Shown piece by piece: positions 24,263-36,446 of a DNA stretch of 64,000 bases (the stretch's first letter is position 1; every line of letters begins with the position of its first letter). Made by a program: the position numbers and the translations under genes. The notes under the pieces were generated by a model that was not told where the DNA came from, made no database searches, and worked only from the letters and a program-made list of their open reading frames with translations. This DNA comes from Episyrphus balteatus (taxonomy: Eukaryota > Arthropoda > Insecta > Diptera > Syrphidae), in assembly GCF_945859705.1 (NCBI RefSeq), contig NC_079134.1:32989136-33053135 (forward strand). Direction: 5' to 3'.

Positions 24263-24987
24263 AAAAAGAGTTATCAACAAAAAATTGATCGAAGAAGTCA
24301 ACAGAATCTAATATCTTCTAAAAACCAATGGTAGTTACGAAAGAGCACATCTAAAGCTTTTTTCATGAAAAAACATCATGGTTTGTAAAAATAAATTTAA
24401 AGTAGTTGTTTTTCAAAAACCGTGTTTTTGAAGAGTTAAGTACGAAAAACTGTTATTTTTGATTTTTGTCCAAATTAATTTTCGACCGGTAGATCACACT
24501 CTTTTAAACGCCCAAATTAAAAAAAAAAATTATCAAAAAAAGAACATTTTTGGGGACAAGAGGACTTTTGACATTTTAATTTCATCGATGTTTCAATGTT
24601 CTGCACCAATTTTCAGCTCTTTGTTAATTACACTGTGTAACACTCAAAATATATACGCAAGCGGAGACCTATCACGTTTTGTAAAGCTAGTCGCACTGAT
24701 TACGAAACGGTATTTAAAAAGTCCCTAACACCCCCAAAATCTAGAGTTAGGGGCAAAAACGGTTTTTTGGACCTTATCCCCATGGAAAAAATTCTAGCTT
24801 CGTCAAAATTTTACCCATTTTTGATTTTTTTATAGTTTCTGATAGAAGATCATTATACCTTTTCAAAAATATATAAAACATGTAATTCAGTTAAACCACC
24901 CAGAATTTATAAGCTGTCAAAGTTCAAAAATTATATTTTTTTTTGTCATTTTCAACAAATATGTTATTTTGGCACGTAGTACGATAA
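24263..24987. other. AT-rich repeat-like non-coding DNA
   Basis: No gene. The palindrome-like ATTACACTGTGTAACAC near 24628 has a partner TGTAACACAGTGTAAT near 26099; these could be ends of an old 1.5-kb element, but target duplications are not visible. Confidence 0.35.
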
Positions 24988-26005
24988 CTTGGGCGCCAGG
25001 ATATGATAACGGTTTTTTTGTAGAGGAGTTTAATACCAACTATTTTTTCTATGGGACGGAGGTCTATCTCCCCCCCCCCGTTTAGGTAGGAGGGGTGGTT
25101 TTCTAAAAAAAATTATTAAAATAAAAAAAAATTATTAAAAAACAACGGCAACACTTACAGTAATAAATGATACTATTTCCGAAAGGCAGAATTGTACATT
25201 TAATTCTTATTTTTAAATCAATATATTTCAACCAATTGCTTTTGAAATAATCGATTTCAAAGTTAAAAATAGACGAACAAAAATTTTGAAAAACTCATTA
25301 ATTACTATTTTTGTCCAGACTGTGAATTTTAAAAAGAAATTGACTCGTATAGAAAACTGCCTCAATGGATTCCTTATCGAACAGTGAAAACTATATGTTT
25401 CTTTGACTTTTAGGTTTTGAGAAAATTGAAAAATAAAAAAAAATTAAAAAAAATAATAATTTCACGGTGGGCAGGAAGCATTGATAGGTTGCACAAAAAT
25501 GTCGACAAAAACTGCAAGTTGGGTTGTATTTGTTGATGATTATACGTGCAAAATCTATTGGAATTGAAATCCTAGCTGCTCCTTTTCAAAAGTTATTCAT
25601 CTTTTTGTATTTCTAATCGGGACAATTTGGAATAAAAATTAAAAGTTCTTGGGCGACAAGAATTGATAACGGTATTTTGTAGAGGAGTTTAATACAATAC
25701 TTTTTTACTATGGGAGGGGGGTTCATCTCCTCCCGTTTAGTCGGGAGGGGCAATTTTCTAAAATATCACGGTAAATACAAAAAAAATTATGTAAAAACAA
25801 CGGCAACACTTACAATTATGAATGATACCTTTTTCAAAAGCTAGAATTGTACACTTGATTCTAATTTTTAAATCAAATTTTTGCAATTAATTGTTCTCGA
25901 AATAATCAACTTCAAAGTCAAAATTTGGGAAAAAAAAGTAAAAAAAAACACATTAAATACTATTTTAACCAAGACTGTAAATTTAAATATGAAATAAATC
26001 AATGA
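24988..26005 (+). repeat. Direct duplication with 660-bp period
   Basis: A block starting CTTGGGCG(C/A)CA and continuing TGATAACGGT, GTAGAGGAGTTTAATAC, a C/G-run with CCCGTTTAG, AACAACGGCAACACTTACA and AGAATTGTACA begins at 24988 and again at 25648. Each copy is about 355 bp. The copies have diverged by many substitutions. Non-coding. Confidence 0.75.
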
Positions 26006-27479
26006 AATAAACTTTTGATTTTTATTCCAAATTGTCCCAATTAGAATTACAAAAATAAGAATAAATTTTCGCCCGCGTATATTTAAAAATCTGATTTTTG
26101 TAACACAGTGTAATTTTTAAATTGCATATCTATTTTGACCGAACTTTTATGTGTCTTAGATCCTTAATGATTTGACAAACAGTTTGCCAAATTTCCTTAA
26201 TGTGATCAATATTCTTAAGTAAATGATTAATCTTTTCTTCACAGGTAACTTTATATTTCTCATTTTCCATCAATAAATTCCATCAGTGACAAATTATTTA
26301 ACTAATATCGTTGGTCAGTTCTAGTGAATTTGGTAATTTTCAAGAAATGATAGAAACAAACAAGTGCCGAGTCGGCGTCAATCTTCGTGAACCTGAGTAT
26401 ACCCAAGTATCCTCTTCCACTTTGTGCAAATCAGAGCTACCGGAATTTATCGGAGGATTCTAATTTATGAGCCTTCGCCAGACATTTGACAGCCATTAAA
26501 ACAAATTATTATGACCAACAGAATCTGACCTTCATTTACAATTCCGCCAACTAAAACCTGTGATCGTAGTATGCCAGAGATACGTGCAGTTTGTTTCTCT
26601 GATTGAATGCGTTACAACTGTTGGCTCCTCGAGAAGAGATTCAAAGTGTAATCTGGTGCCTAATGGATGTCCTTTCTTGTGGCTTTAGGCATCTTGACTT
26701 TGCTATGGTATATTGAAACAGGTATTAACCTGAGCATGGTGAATGTTAACAAGTGCCTGCTGGGCGGTGGAATTTTATTTTTTTTTCGTTTTTATTAATG
26801 CATATTTTTAGTTAAGAGTGTAAGCTGGTGAAAGGAGGCTACAATTACGGTTTGATCTATTTTTAAAAGGCCATTATAAGGTGAGTCATTTGAGAGTTTT
26901 ATTTTGATCTTTTATGTGAATGAATGGATTTTTATGAATTTTGATTTATGATTTAGCAAAGTTGTGGTACCTGTTAGTTAGTTGAGTAATGAAAGTTCAA
27001 TTTAATTGGATAACTCGTTTGAAATCAAAAGTTGGTAAGTTCATATTTTTTGGGTTGGAAAGAGGGCTTGGTTATAAAAGGCAAACCATTTTCGAATTGT
27101 CTGGATTTATATTTTTTGAACATGCTAGAGTTTTGGCTTGATCTGGAAAGCATTTACTGATTTTCTCTTAGAACCTTAACGATTTCGAAAATCCTTTTCA
27201 GAAGAGAGCTGCATGTATATGAAAATTGAGCGATGGGAGATGAAAAGCTAAAGGGGGGTGGAAAACGTGGCTCATCGGAACTTCAAGGAATGGGGTAACT
27301 GGAAACACGGCTATGTGAAGTTTGCACCACAAAATACAATTTTTTTTTTTTCAAACCTGCCTGGTTCGATTGTACAAGGTAAGTCCAGAATAGCCCAAGA
27401 TTTTTTTCGTGAGCCCACCCTTAGTTCTAAAATTATAACGAAATTTTTTTTTCAACTCAAAAATCAAAAAAAAATAATT
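26006..27479. other. Unique non-coding stretch
   Basis: No gene recognised. 26.3-27.2 kb is single-copy in appearance. At 27380-27410 a fragment related to the TIR of the following element appears (CCAGAATAGCCCAAG). Confidence 0.4.
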
Positions 27480-29858
27480 TTATTTTATTCAGTGTAAAAA
27501 TTGTTGGTTTTGCACTGTGGTTCGTTTGCCCAACATTAGCCCAGAATAGAACAACTTTTTTTACTTTGTTCCACAATTTTTTCAAAAGATACAACAGAAA
27601 CCCAAAAAAATTGTGATTTTTTTTCCTGTGAAAAAATCGTTAGTTTAAAACCATGGTTTGTTTGCCTAATGTTAGTCCAGTGTTAGCCCAGGATAGCCCA
27701 ACTTTTATTTTCTCTATCCTATGATTAGTTTAGAAATTATAGAAGCACTAATTTTTATTCACCTCATAAAAAAAATAAAAAAAATAGTACACATACCCCA
27801 CAGTGACCGTTTTAATTTATAAATTAGAAAAAGTAAATCCAAAAGAGTGATGAAATTTGATGGGATAGCAATGCGTTGTTGAGAAAAAGTGTAAAAAGGA
27901 CAATTTTTACACTGAAAAAAAAAAACAAATTTTGATTTTTGAGAGGTTGGTAATTTGAAAAAAATTTTTGTTGTATTTTTTGAAAAAATTGTGGATTAAA
28001 GAAAAAAGAGGTTGTCTGTAAATCCGGTTTACGGACGATGATTTAACGTGATAACGTCGCAAGATAACAGGTTGTGTGCTTTTAAAATGAATCAATTGAA
28101 GCGTTTATTTATTTCAAACAATCATAATTTACAAGAAAAAGCTAAAAAAAATTACTTTTTTTCTTTTCTCATTATATTAATTTTTTTATTTTAAAAGATT
28201 AAAAAAAAATTATACCATTAAAAAGCCAAATATTTCTTCTAAATAATAAAACCATTTTTAAATTTTTACAATGCGCAAAAAGTATTAAAATAATTTATTA
28301 AGAACAATCATTTCTTATGAAAAAAGTGAAAAAATCATTCACCCAAAAATTCATTTCATAAATTCATAAATTTTATACCACCTGAAAGCTTATTGCTTCA
28401 GCTCAAAATATATATATCGATCATGTCAATTAGGCATCTAAAAAAAGAGCTAGAATTTTTTGAACTCGATCAATTTTCATCAAAAAAAGCAAAAAAAAAC
28501 ATATAATTTTATGTTCTCACGCTATTGAATCAATTTTTTTTAGACAACCTATAAAAAATTTTATATCATTTAAAAGCTTATAATTTCACCTTTCATATGA
28601 GATTTCAATCTTATTTCTGCGATGCCTAGAAAAAAAGTTAGAATTTTTTAAAGCCAACCATGTCGAAATTCCAAACTGAGATTACGGTACTTCCTACACT
28701 GCTGGCTATTCATGATCAATAGATCTCCACAGGTGTTTTGAGGTATTTTGTAAGTTTTTTTAATTTAACATTGTGTAAGTTGTAGTGAATGTACAGTTAT
28801 GTGTGATATACCAAATGAAAGGTAATATCATCAGGATGCTCAATAAAGTTAAATCAAATTTGTATTTGCTTTAGATCAAAAGATAGAACCTGTTGAATAA
28901 TAAAACTTTATTTTACCGTTATCTAAAAATTGATTGAAATTTTGCACAGATATAGTCATGTCTATTATCTATCTACAATATAAATTTCTTTTATTTATCT
29001 GTTGAAGAAAAAAAGGTAAAAATAAAAAACGTTTAAAAAAGGTAAAAAAAACTTGGGACAAAAAAACTTATTTTTCCCGTTATTCGGTTAAAAACCATTT
29101 TGAAATACCAATACATGTTCTATAAGCTTGAGACTTTTTGAATGCTACAAAAAATTAAAAAAATAAAAACTCACCCAAAAATACCCCAAAATAAGAAGGT
29201 GTTTTTCAAAAATTCATATTTCGAAACGCAAAGACTAAAAAAAAATCCGTTTAAACCTCTAACTTTTTTTTATTATCTCTCGAATGATGTTTTTCAAATT
29301 GTCAAAATAAATTCTCCTACCTAAAATCACTACTTTGTCAGAGGTGTACCTCATGTTTTAGTTTTAGAAAACCATTAATAGCTTGGTTTTAAAAATTTTT
29401 AGAATTTTTTTCAATACCATTGTCAGTCTTGCCATAAATTTATCTACTGATTAAAAAAAATTCAACTCTTTACATTGTCTTTACAACTCCTTACATTTAG
29501 AAAATAGCTAATTTTTTGAAATTTTGGTTTTACCCCTATTTACCCTATTAAAAGATGGAATTTTTTTTTAAATCCTTCGAATGTATTTAACTTTAGGTTA
29601 TTATCTTTCAAATAAGCTATATAAGATTTTTGTACCTCTAATAGTTTATTTTTAATTTTTAATTGAAATTTTTGCCACACTGCTAAAAATTTCAAATGGA
29701 ACGTTAGAAAATGGCGTCACTTTTTCGTGGTGGCTGCCATGGTTCATCGATTTTTAAGACGTTATCAAGTCAAAAAAAAAAGTCGGGCTATTTTGGGCTA
29801 ACGTTGCGCAAACGAACCACAGTGCAAAACCAACAATTTTTCAACTGAATAAAAGATA
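27480..29858. mobile_element. 2.4-kb element with 80-bp terminal inverted repeats
   Basis: The left TIR (27480-27562) and right TIR (29780-29858) match in reverse complement over TTATTCAG, TTGTTGGTTTTGCACTGTGG, TTCGTTTGC and AGCCCA(G/A)AATAG. Degenerate extra copies of the TIR core occur outside it at about 27380 and inside it at about 27655-27705. No transposase frame is present. The interior holds copy A of repeat R1. The target duplication could not be fixed. Confidence 0.6.
28380..28770 (+). repeat. Dispersed repeat R1, copy A
   Basis: Signature blocks: GAGCTAGAATTTTTTGAAC, a TTAAAAAGCTTA-type block, AATTTTTTAAAGCCAACCATG, CTGAGATTACGGTACTTCC and AGATCTCCACAGGTGTTTTG. The homology with copy B extends downstream, in reverse, to about 29040 (TGATATACCAAATGAAAGGT). 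Confidence 0.8.
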
Positions 29859-31984
29859 TACCTATTAGATAAAGTAAGCAAACCTTGATAAAGAAAAAGG
29901 TTTAATGTTTAGAAAGTAGTACTCTGGACGTTGTGATAGCTTTTTGACTTTCGACTTGTTGGCTTGAGTCCATCTCGAGACAACACTATTTTCTATTTTT
30001 CCAAAGAAACAAACAAAAATAACTCCCCATTCACCCATGTTGCACACAAATCTTTTAATTTCATGTGGCAGACTTATATAGGAATAAGTAAATCTCTTCA
30101 GCTGGACCACCAACTTGTCAATAAATGCGGTCTACACACGGAAGCATCATTCTCTATATCGGCAGAAATCTCTTCTGTCATCTATGCACCGCCACCACCA
30201 TCAACGTATATCTACTTATTGTAGTTGTCATCATCATCATCATCGGTTCGGGTGAAATTTTCTATTCCAATCCAACAGCATGGCCTGAATCCTTCCGAAT
30301 GGATTTCATCGCTATGCTGCATGTGTCCACTTCATATTATTTGTGTTGCCCAGTGATGACAGCATGCTATAGCTCTGTGAGAGGTGGACCCCCATCATTT
30401 CGCATTATGATCACAAATTCATTTAGAATCAGGTAAAAAGATACATTTTTTACTTGTTTTATAGAGATACTTTTCATCATGTACTTTGTACAATGTACCC
30501 GACCTACAGACTCAGCTGTTACTCCGCACACATTTCTTTATGGCATGGAAATTCGATATCGTTCGTACTCGTAAACACAAACACTAATCAAAGGCAAATA
30601 TACACTACTAATAATGATAATTATTATTATTTTCTACAGATACAATATCTATGATGTAGGTTTTTTGTATCTACACAGCTATCTAAAGCAGGTCGTTTGT
30701 TCTATGCCACAAGGCAAAGACTTAGTTGGCAAAAAAGGATTCGCGTTTTACAAACTCACCTAAAGGTATAAGTCTTTTCCTCAAGACCTCTCAAGTATAT
30801 ACGAACTTATGTAGCTCTCCCGGTCGCCTCTATACCACCATAGTTAGATAGATCAGATTTAGTTGCGATTTGGTTTGGTTGTCTTGTCTCGGGGCATTTA
30901 ATACACTTTGTCACGATATCTTTTCGGTTGATGGTGGTGAGGGTGACTCTGACTTCATACTGTGGTGCCCATTGACCCGAATTTTGTGTGTGATTTGCCT
31001 TCCCATATTAAAAACGAATAATGTCGCATTAGCTTTGCAACATGCAACATTGACTACACTCTAGTAACAAAAAAAATAAAAATAACCGGAAAAATATAAT
31101 CCAGAGCACAATTTGAACAGAAATTATTTTATTAAAATAAAAAATAAAAAAGAAAAAAATGTTAAATGGCAGCAAACACAACTTGAGGGAGTCCAGGTAT
31201 AGATAGGTGGGTGGTTGTATGGAATCTCTTTTTTTTGCCACAAGTAGTATAGAGGTATAACGGGATATCAGCGACAGTGGCAGGCAGTGGCAGAAACAGG
31301 CGGAATTTCACCAAGCACAGAGGCCGACCCAGAAGACCGACCCACTTGTTACCCCCGTTTTGTGTCCGCCGCTCTGTTAATAGTGGCATAGAGATCGAGA
31401 TGAAATGGTAATTGCATGGGACAAGTTGATGTCGCACAAATGTGCAACTGCGCGCGGGAGAAATGATCACGATTAGAGTTGAAAGGAACATAATCGGGTT
31501 TTGATCTCATCTCAATCGAAGTAAAGATGTTTGTGTAATAAAATTTTAGAGAAAAGATTTTTTTGTATAGACCTTTTGAGCTTATGTATCTGGAGTTGTT
31601 GATATAGTTTAGAAACCTACTTAAGGATTGATCGTGAAAAAATGTTCTTGTTTTGTTGTACCTACAATTGAATAAATGTTATGTTATTGGCACTAAAATT
31701 TGAAAAAGGGTTTGAATAGGTTTATCCCAGTTTGAAGATTTAAAGGTTACATTCAAAAGTCTTCCCCAAAAGACTAAAAAGCAAAGAGAGGCAAATTTAT
31801 GAAAAACATTGTCTTAGTTTCTCTAAACATTCTGAGTATTGGAGGAAACTCAGAAAGGGTACGGTGCATTGTTTATTAGGAGAGTGTTTTTTGGCAATTT
31901 CTCACAAATTTAGCAAATTTAATTCCACAATTGTTTATTTTGAATTTTATCAGTTTGCTATTTTGGAAAAACACGCAAATTATT
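29859..31984. other. Unique non-coding stretch
   Basis: No gene recognised. 30.1-31.55 kb has higher complexity and lower AT than the repeats around it, plus a short (CAT)n run near 30228. Open frames here are short and overlap on both strands without family features. Confidence 0.4.
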
Positions 31985-33240
31985 GTTTAGAAAATTAACA
32001 CTTCGCCAAAACCTTTTTTTTCGCAATTTTCATTTTGGGATCAAAATTCCGAAAACCGAAATCCTGAAAACCGAAGTCCCGAAAACCGAAAATCAGAAAT
32101 ACTGAAATTATAAAATCCAGAAAACCAAAAAAACAAAATCCCAAGGCACGTAAAAAAAAAAAAATTTCGAAACGACAAAACATTTTCGCAATCGGTTTTC
32201 TATTTTTGACTACAAACTGTTGAAAGCAGACACTACAAAGAAGCAGCCCATGTATAAGTCTGGTCTTCAACTCACTGAAATCGATGTTTTCTAACCTGTC
32301 ATAAGTCTGTCACTTTTACTTTTGTCATTTTGAGCAGCTGATGCAAAATAAATTCTCTCCTTTTTAGTTTTCAAAAACTGTGTAGTGTTTTTTATTAAAA
32401 AAGAAAGATTTGTTAAATCGAAAAAGTAAAAAAAATAAAATATAAAATATACAGGGTGTCCCATAGTCACCGCCCCAAACGAAAACCATGGATTCCTGAG
32501 GTCATTTTAAGTCGAAAAACTTATGAGGTAATTTTCTCGTTTTCGTCCCGTTTTCGAGTTACCACGGTTTTTATGATTTTTGCTCATAAAAACTAGGGAT
32601 TTCGTAGGATTTATTCCAAAATTTTGCTCTTATACTGTTCTCTTCTATGTTAGAAAAGCATACGAGTGAAAATTTGGAATAAACCCCTTTGAAATCACTA
32701 GTTATAACGATTTTCCGAAAGGTGGCCGGTAACTGGAGACAGCCGCAAATAGGCAACTCTACCCTATTAACTTTGTAAAAGTTCAGTTTTTTTTTTCAAA
32801 AATATCTCCAACGATTTTGATAACAAAAATTCAAGTGAGATTTTTAGATAAGGTCTATTTTTTAAATGGGATAAGTCCTTTTTGTTTCAAAAAAAATGAG
32901 CTGTTGACTATATCCGGAATGACTGTTTCAGTTTTAATGAATTTTCGTATACCAAAGCATTTGTTGGGTTCAAAATTCCATAAGCCTGAAAACCTGCAAT
33001 CCAGAACATACAAAATCCCGAAAGCCCATAATCCAAAAAATTTTTAATCCAAAAAAAAAAAAAAAAAAAAACAAAATTACGAACAATGAATCTCGAAACC
33101 TAAAATCTCGAATGGTCAAATGGGATTCCGAAATATCGAAAAATGATAGGTTTGGGGTCTCTGTGTTTTTGGAATTTCTGAATTCAAAATTTCGGGATTG
33201 TGTATTTTGTGCTTGAAAAATCAAATTTTCAAAAACTTGA
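31985..33240. repeat. CCGAAAACC-type degenerate minisatellite pair
   Basis: At 32040-32150 units such as TCCCGAAAACCGAAAATCAG recur about every 15-17 bases. Related units return at 32975-33060 (CCTGAAAACCTGCAATCC, AAAATCCCGAAAGCCC) and in altered form to 33230. Between them, near 32452, lies ACAGGGTGTCCCATAGTCAC, a phrase common at the edges of insect interspersed repeats. Confidence 0.55.
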
Positions 33241-33776
33241 CATTGAATTTTTTTTATTGAACTCCAAAATGTATACCTGCCAACTTTATTTTCAATATTT
33301 TTACCTGCGATATATGTAGTTTAGGTACTATATATCAAGTTATGCATACGTAACATGGGTCGACCCCAAAATTGAAACATCACGAAAACGGCTCCAACGA
33401 TTTTGTTTAAAAAAATTAATGTTAGTTTTAAGCTAAGGTCTATCTTTCAATGAAAAATTTTTTTTTTTTTGAAAATCATTATTAACTGTACCTGCCATAG
33501 AACCTTTTTTTTTTCAAATCCGATTATCTCTGAAACTGCTTATTTGATTTCAACGAAACTTCTTGTGAAGAAGCATTTATATAATTTTAATATAAACCAA
33601 AAATAAAATTTCCAAAAAAATAATTTTTGGATTAAAAAAAAAAATCGAAAACGGGACATTGCATTTTTTTTGAAATGTGTAGATGTTGATTAGTGATTTC
33701 TTCAAAATGGTATACCAATTTTATTTTAAAACTTTTTTTTTTAAATTACATATTTATAAAAAAACAGTTTTTTTAA
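33241..33776. other. AT-rich old repeats
   Basis: Contains ACGGCTCCAACGATTTTG and CTGTACCTGCCATAGAAC, phrases shared with about 15.1-15.55 kb and 61.19 kb. No gene. Confidence 0.4.
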
Positions 33777-34022
33777 TAATCATTTTTAGCAAAAAACAAA
33801 ACCGACTTCCATGGATCAAAACTGGGTTTTATGGTTTTTAAAATAGTTCCTATGGCTAAAAGTGAACGAAATGGACCACACTGCAGCCACCAGCTTTCCA
33901 ATACAAAAAGAATTATCAAAATTGGTTCACTCAGTCCAAAGTTATGCGGTAACAAACATAAAAAAAAAAAAAAAAAAAATACAGACGAATTGAATAATTC
34001 CTCCTTTTTGGAAGTCGGTAAA
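33777..34022 (+). mobile_element. ACCGACTTCC element copy 2 (uninterrupted)
   Basis: Contains ACCGACTTCCATGGATCAAA (33801-33820), GGTTCACTCAGTCCAAAG and TTTTTGGAAGTCGGT (ends 34019). At ACTGCAGCCACCAGCTTTCC it lacks the insertion present in copy 1 and so serves as the empty site for the hAT at 22952-24113. Confidence 0.75.
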
Positions 34023-34574
34023 AAACGGCTCTAACGATTTTGAAAAATTTTTTTTCTAAAAATGCATGTTTATATATCAATCAAAACTGCATATACTTGT
34101 TTTGGAGGGCAATTTTATTTCAGATTTTATTTTATTTTTTTTACAATTTTTTTTTTTTCCAAATTTCTATATAAAAAGTCTTAAAAATTTAAGCAACTTC
34201 AACTCTAAGAGCAAGTCGTGCATTTTATTTCTTTTCAAATTGTACGTAAACATTAGTTTTAAAATTCATTTAGGATGTTGTTTTGGCGAATTTTCAAAAA
34301 TAAACCTTATCCAGAAAATAACACTAAATTTTGTTTATCAAAATCGTAAAAGTAGTGGTTTTCGAACAAATTATTTATGTCTAAGAAAATACTTTTGACA
34401 TACTTTTTCACTAACGTTATGTCAAACTTTATAAAAGCTGCTGAACCCTTCAGAAAAACATTTTCGTTTTCCGATGTCAGTTTCTTTCTTTTTTTTCAAT
34501 CAGTTCGTCAGACAATATTGTATTTAGCTCAAAAATATCCAATTTTAATGTACATATATCTCTTTACTATTAAA

Positions 34575-35046
34575 CCGGCACACAAAAATAAAAAATTTTC
34601 ATGTACCAGGAACCAGACCTATCTTTCTATACGTTTTTGTCCGTTTGTCCCGGCCACCCTCCAGTTTTGAGCAAAATGCAAAAAACTCAAAAAAAGGAAG
34701 TTTTTTTTGCTTTTTTTGGGGTATTTTTTTTTTCATTTTTCTCAAAACTGGAGAAAAGATAGGTCTGGTTCCTGGTACATACAACTTTTTTTTTGTGTGC
34801 TAGCACTGTCGCTGTCATCCCCGGCACACAAAAAAAAAGTTTCATGTACCAGGAACCAGACCAATTTTTTCTCTAGTTTAGAGAAAAATGCAAAAAACCC
34901 TCCAAAAAAAGTCATAAAAATTCAAACAAAATGCAGTTACAGCTCAAAACTGGAGGGTGACCGGGCCAAACGGACTTGAAATTCGGATTCAGCGGGTCCC
35001 TAAAATATAGAAAGATAGGTCTGGTTCCTGGCACATGACACTTTTT
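34575..35046. repeat. Cluster of nested hairpins
   Basis: CCGGCACACAAAAA followed by CATGTACCAGGAACCAGACC occurs at 34575 and 34821, each paired with its reverse complement (GGTCTGGTTCCTGG near 34763 and 35016). An inner block, CCGGCCACCCTCCAGTTTTG near 34649, pairs with CAAAACTGGAGGGTGACCGG near 34944. Two sister hairpins thus also form one larger palindrome centred near 34810. Non-coding. Confidence 0.75.
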
Positions 35047-35394
35047 GAAGTGAAAACTTCTTTAGTATCGTAGTGATTTGAAACAAGATGAAACGAAAAC
35101 GCGACACGACTTCAACTTGTTATAACTTTTTTGTTTTAATAGATAGATAAATGAAATTTGTACTGTAGATAGGTAATTAAATAAATTATAATTGTACAAA
35201 ATTTCAATTAATTTCATATTCAAAATTCTGAGATAACGGTAAAAAGATGTTCTTTTCTTTTTATATCTTTTGATCTAGTGCACATACAAATTTGATTTAA
35301 CTTAATACGCATGCTGATAACATAACCTTTCATTTGGTATATCACAATTAACTGTACGAGCTCTACAAGTTACACAATCTTAAATTGAAAAAAA

Positions 35395-36010
35395 TTTAAA
35401 AATACCTCAAAACACCTGTGGAGATCTGTTGGTGATGATCAGCTACCAGTGTAGGAAGTACCGTAATCTCAGTCTGGAAATGCGACATGGTTGACTTTAA
35501 AAAATTCTAACTTCTCTTGTAGACATCTTTGAAATAAGATTAATACATCATTATACAAGAAACAATAAGCTTTCACATGGTATAAAATTTTTTATAGGTT
35601 GTCAAACAAAAAAATTGATTTAATGAGAACATAAAAATAAATGTTTTTTTTTTGCTTTTTGGATGAAATTTCATCGAGTTTAAAAAATTCTAGCTCTTTT
35701 TGTAGATGTATATCATAGACCTGATTGACATATGTATTTTGAGCTAAGACAATAAGCTTTCAGATGGTGTAAAAATTCGTACAGGTTGTTAAGGAAAAAA
35801 ATGGATTTAATAGCGTGAGAAGATAAAAATACGTGTTTTTTCGCTTTTTTTGATGGAAATTGATAGAGTTCAAAAAATTCTAGCTCTTTTTGTAGATGTC
35901 TCATAGACCTGATCGATATATATGTTTTGAGCTTGGACAACAAGCTTTCAGATGGTATAAAGGTTGTCATATAAAAAACATGGATTTTAAGGTGATAGAA
36001 TAAAAATAGG
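35395..36010 (-). repeat. Dispersed repeat R1, copy B (reverse, multi-unit)
   Basis: Carries the reverse of the R1 signature: CAAAACACCTGTGGAGATCT, GGAAGTACCGTAATCTCAG and TTCTAGCTCTTTTTGTAGAT. The last block occurs at 35688 and 35878, a 190-bp period, with a diverged third near 35507. Sequence shared with copy A begins near 35110. Confidence 0.8.
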
Positions 36011-36242
36011 TAGATTTTTTCTAATTTTTTTTTTTTTTTTGCAAGAAAAATGTTTTTTTAAGGTTTCGCTTCTACCACGTGTGAATTGCACACATGATTT
36101 GATTTTTTTTGTGTGTCGGTGTTATTAAAGAGACTTAATAGTAGATTAAAGAATTCAGTGATGATCTGTTAATCATTTTGCTAAGTTTAATCAAAATTGG
36201 TCAGGACTCAGGAGGATCACGAAATTGCTGAAATACCTATTG

Positions 36243-36446
36243 ATGTTTTTCATATTTCTTGTATCCATAAGCCATATTTATACATATGACTTAAATCCCT
36301 ATTATTATTTCGTGCGCTCTCCCATGACTGTTGATGATAAAAACCCAGTGAATCTCAAAGTTATAACCCACACCCGTTACGCACCAGCCAATTTTATACC
36401 TATAATAGCCTATCAATCTCATACGGATCGCCTTAATTTCCCATAA
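36243..36446 (+). CDS. Possible small secreted protein, unrecognised
   Basis: A 67-codon frame begins at ATG 36243 and ends TAA. The N-terminus MFFIFLVSISHIYT looks like a short signal peptide, and the rest (YDLNPYYYFVRSPM..., THTRYAPANF...) is mixed and protein-like. An AATAAA lies 20 bases after the stop (36466-36471). No TATA box is evident, no intron is needed and no family is recognised. The frame could be open further upstream. It may be a chance frame at the edge of unique DNA; the assignment is weak. Confidence 0.22.
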   Translation: MFFIFLVSISHIYTYDLNPYYYFVRSPMTVDDKNPVNLKVITHTRYAPANFIPIIAYQSHTDRLNFP

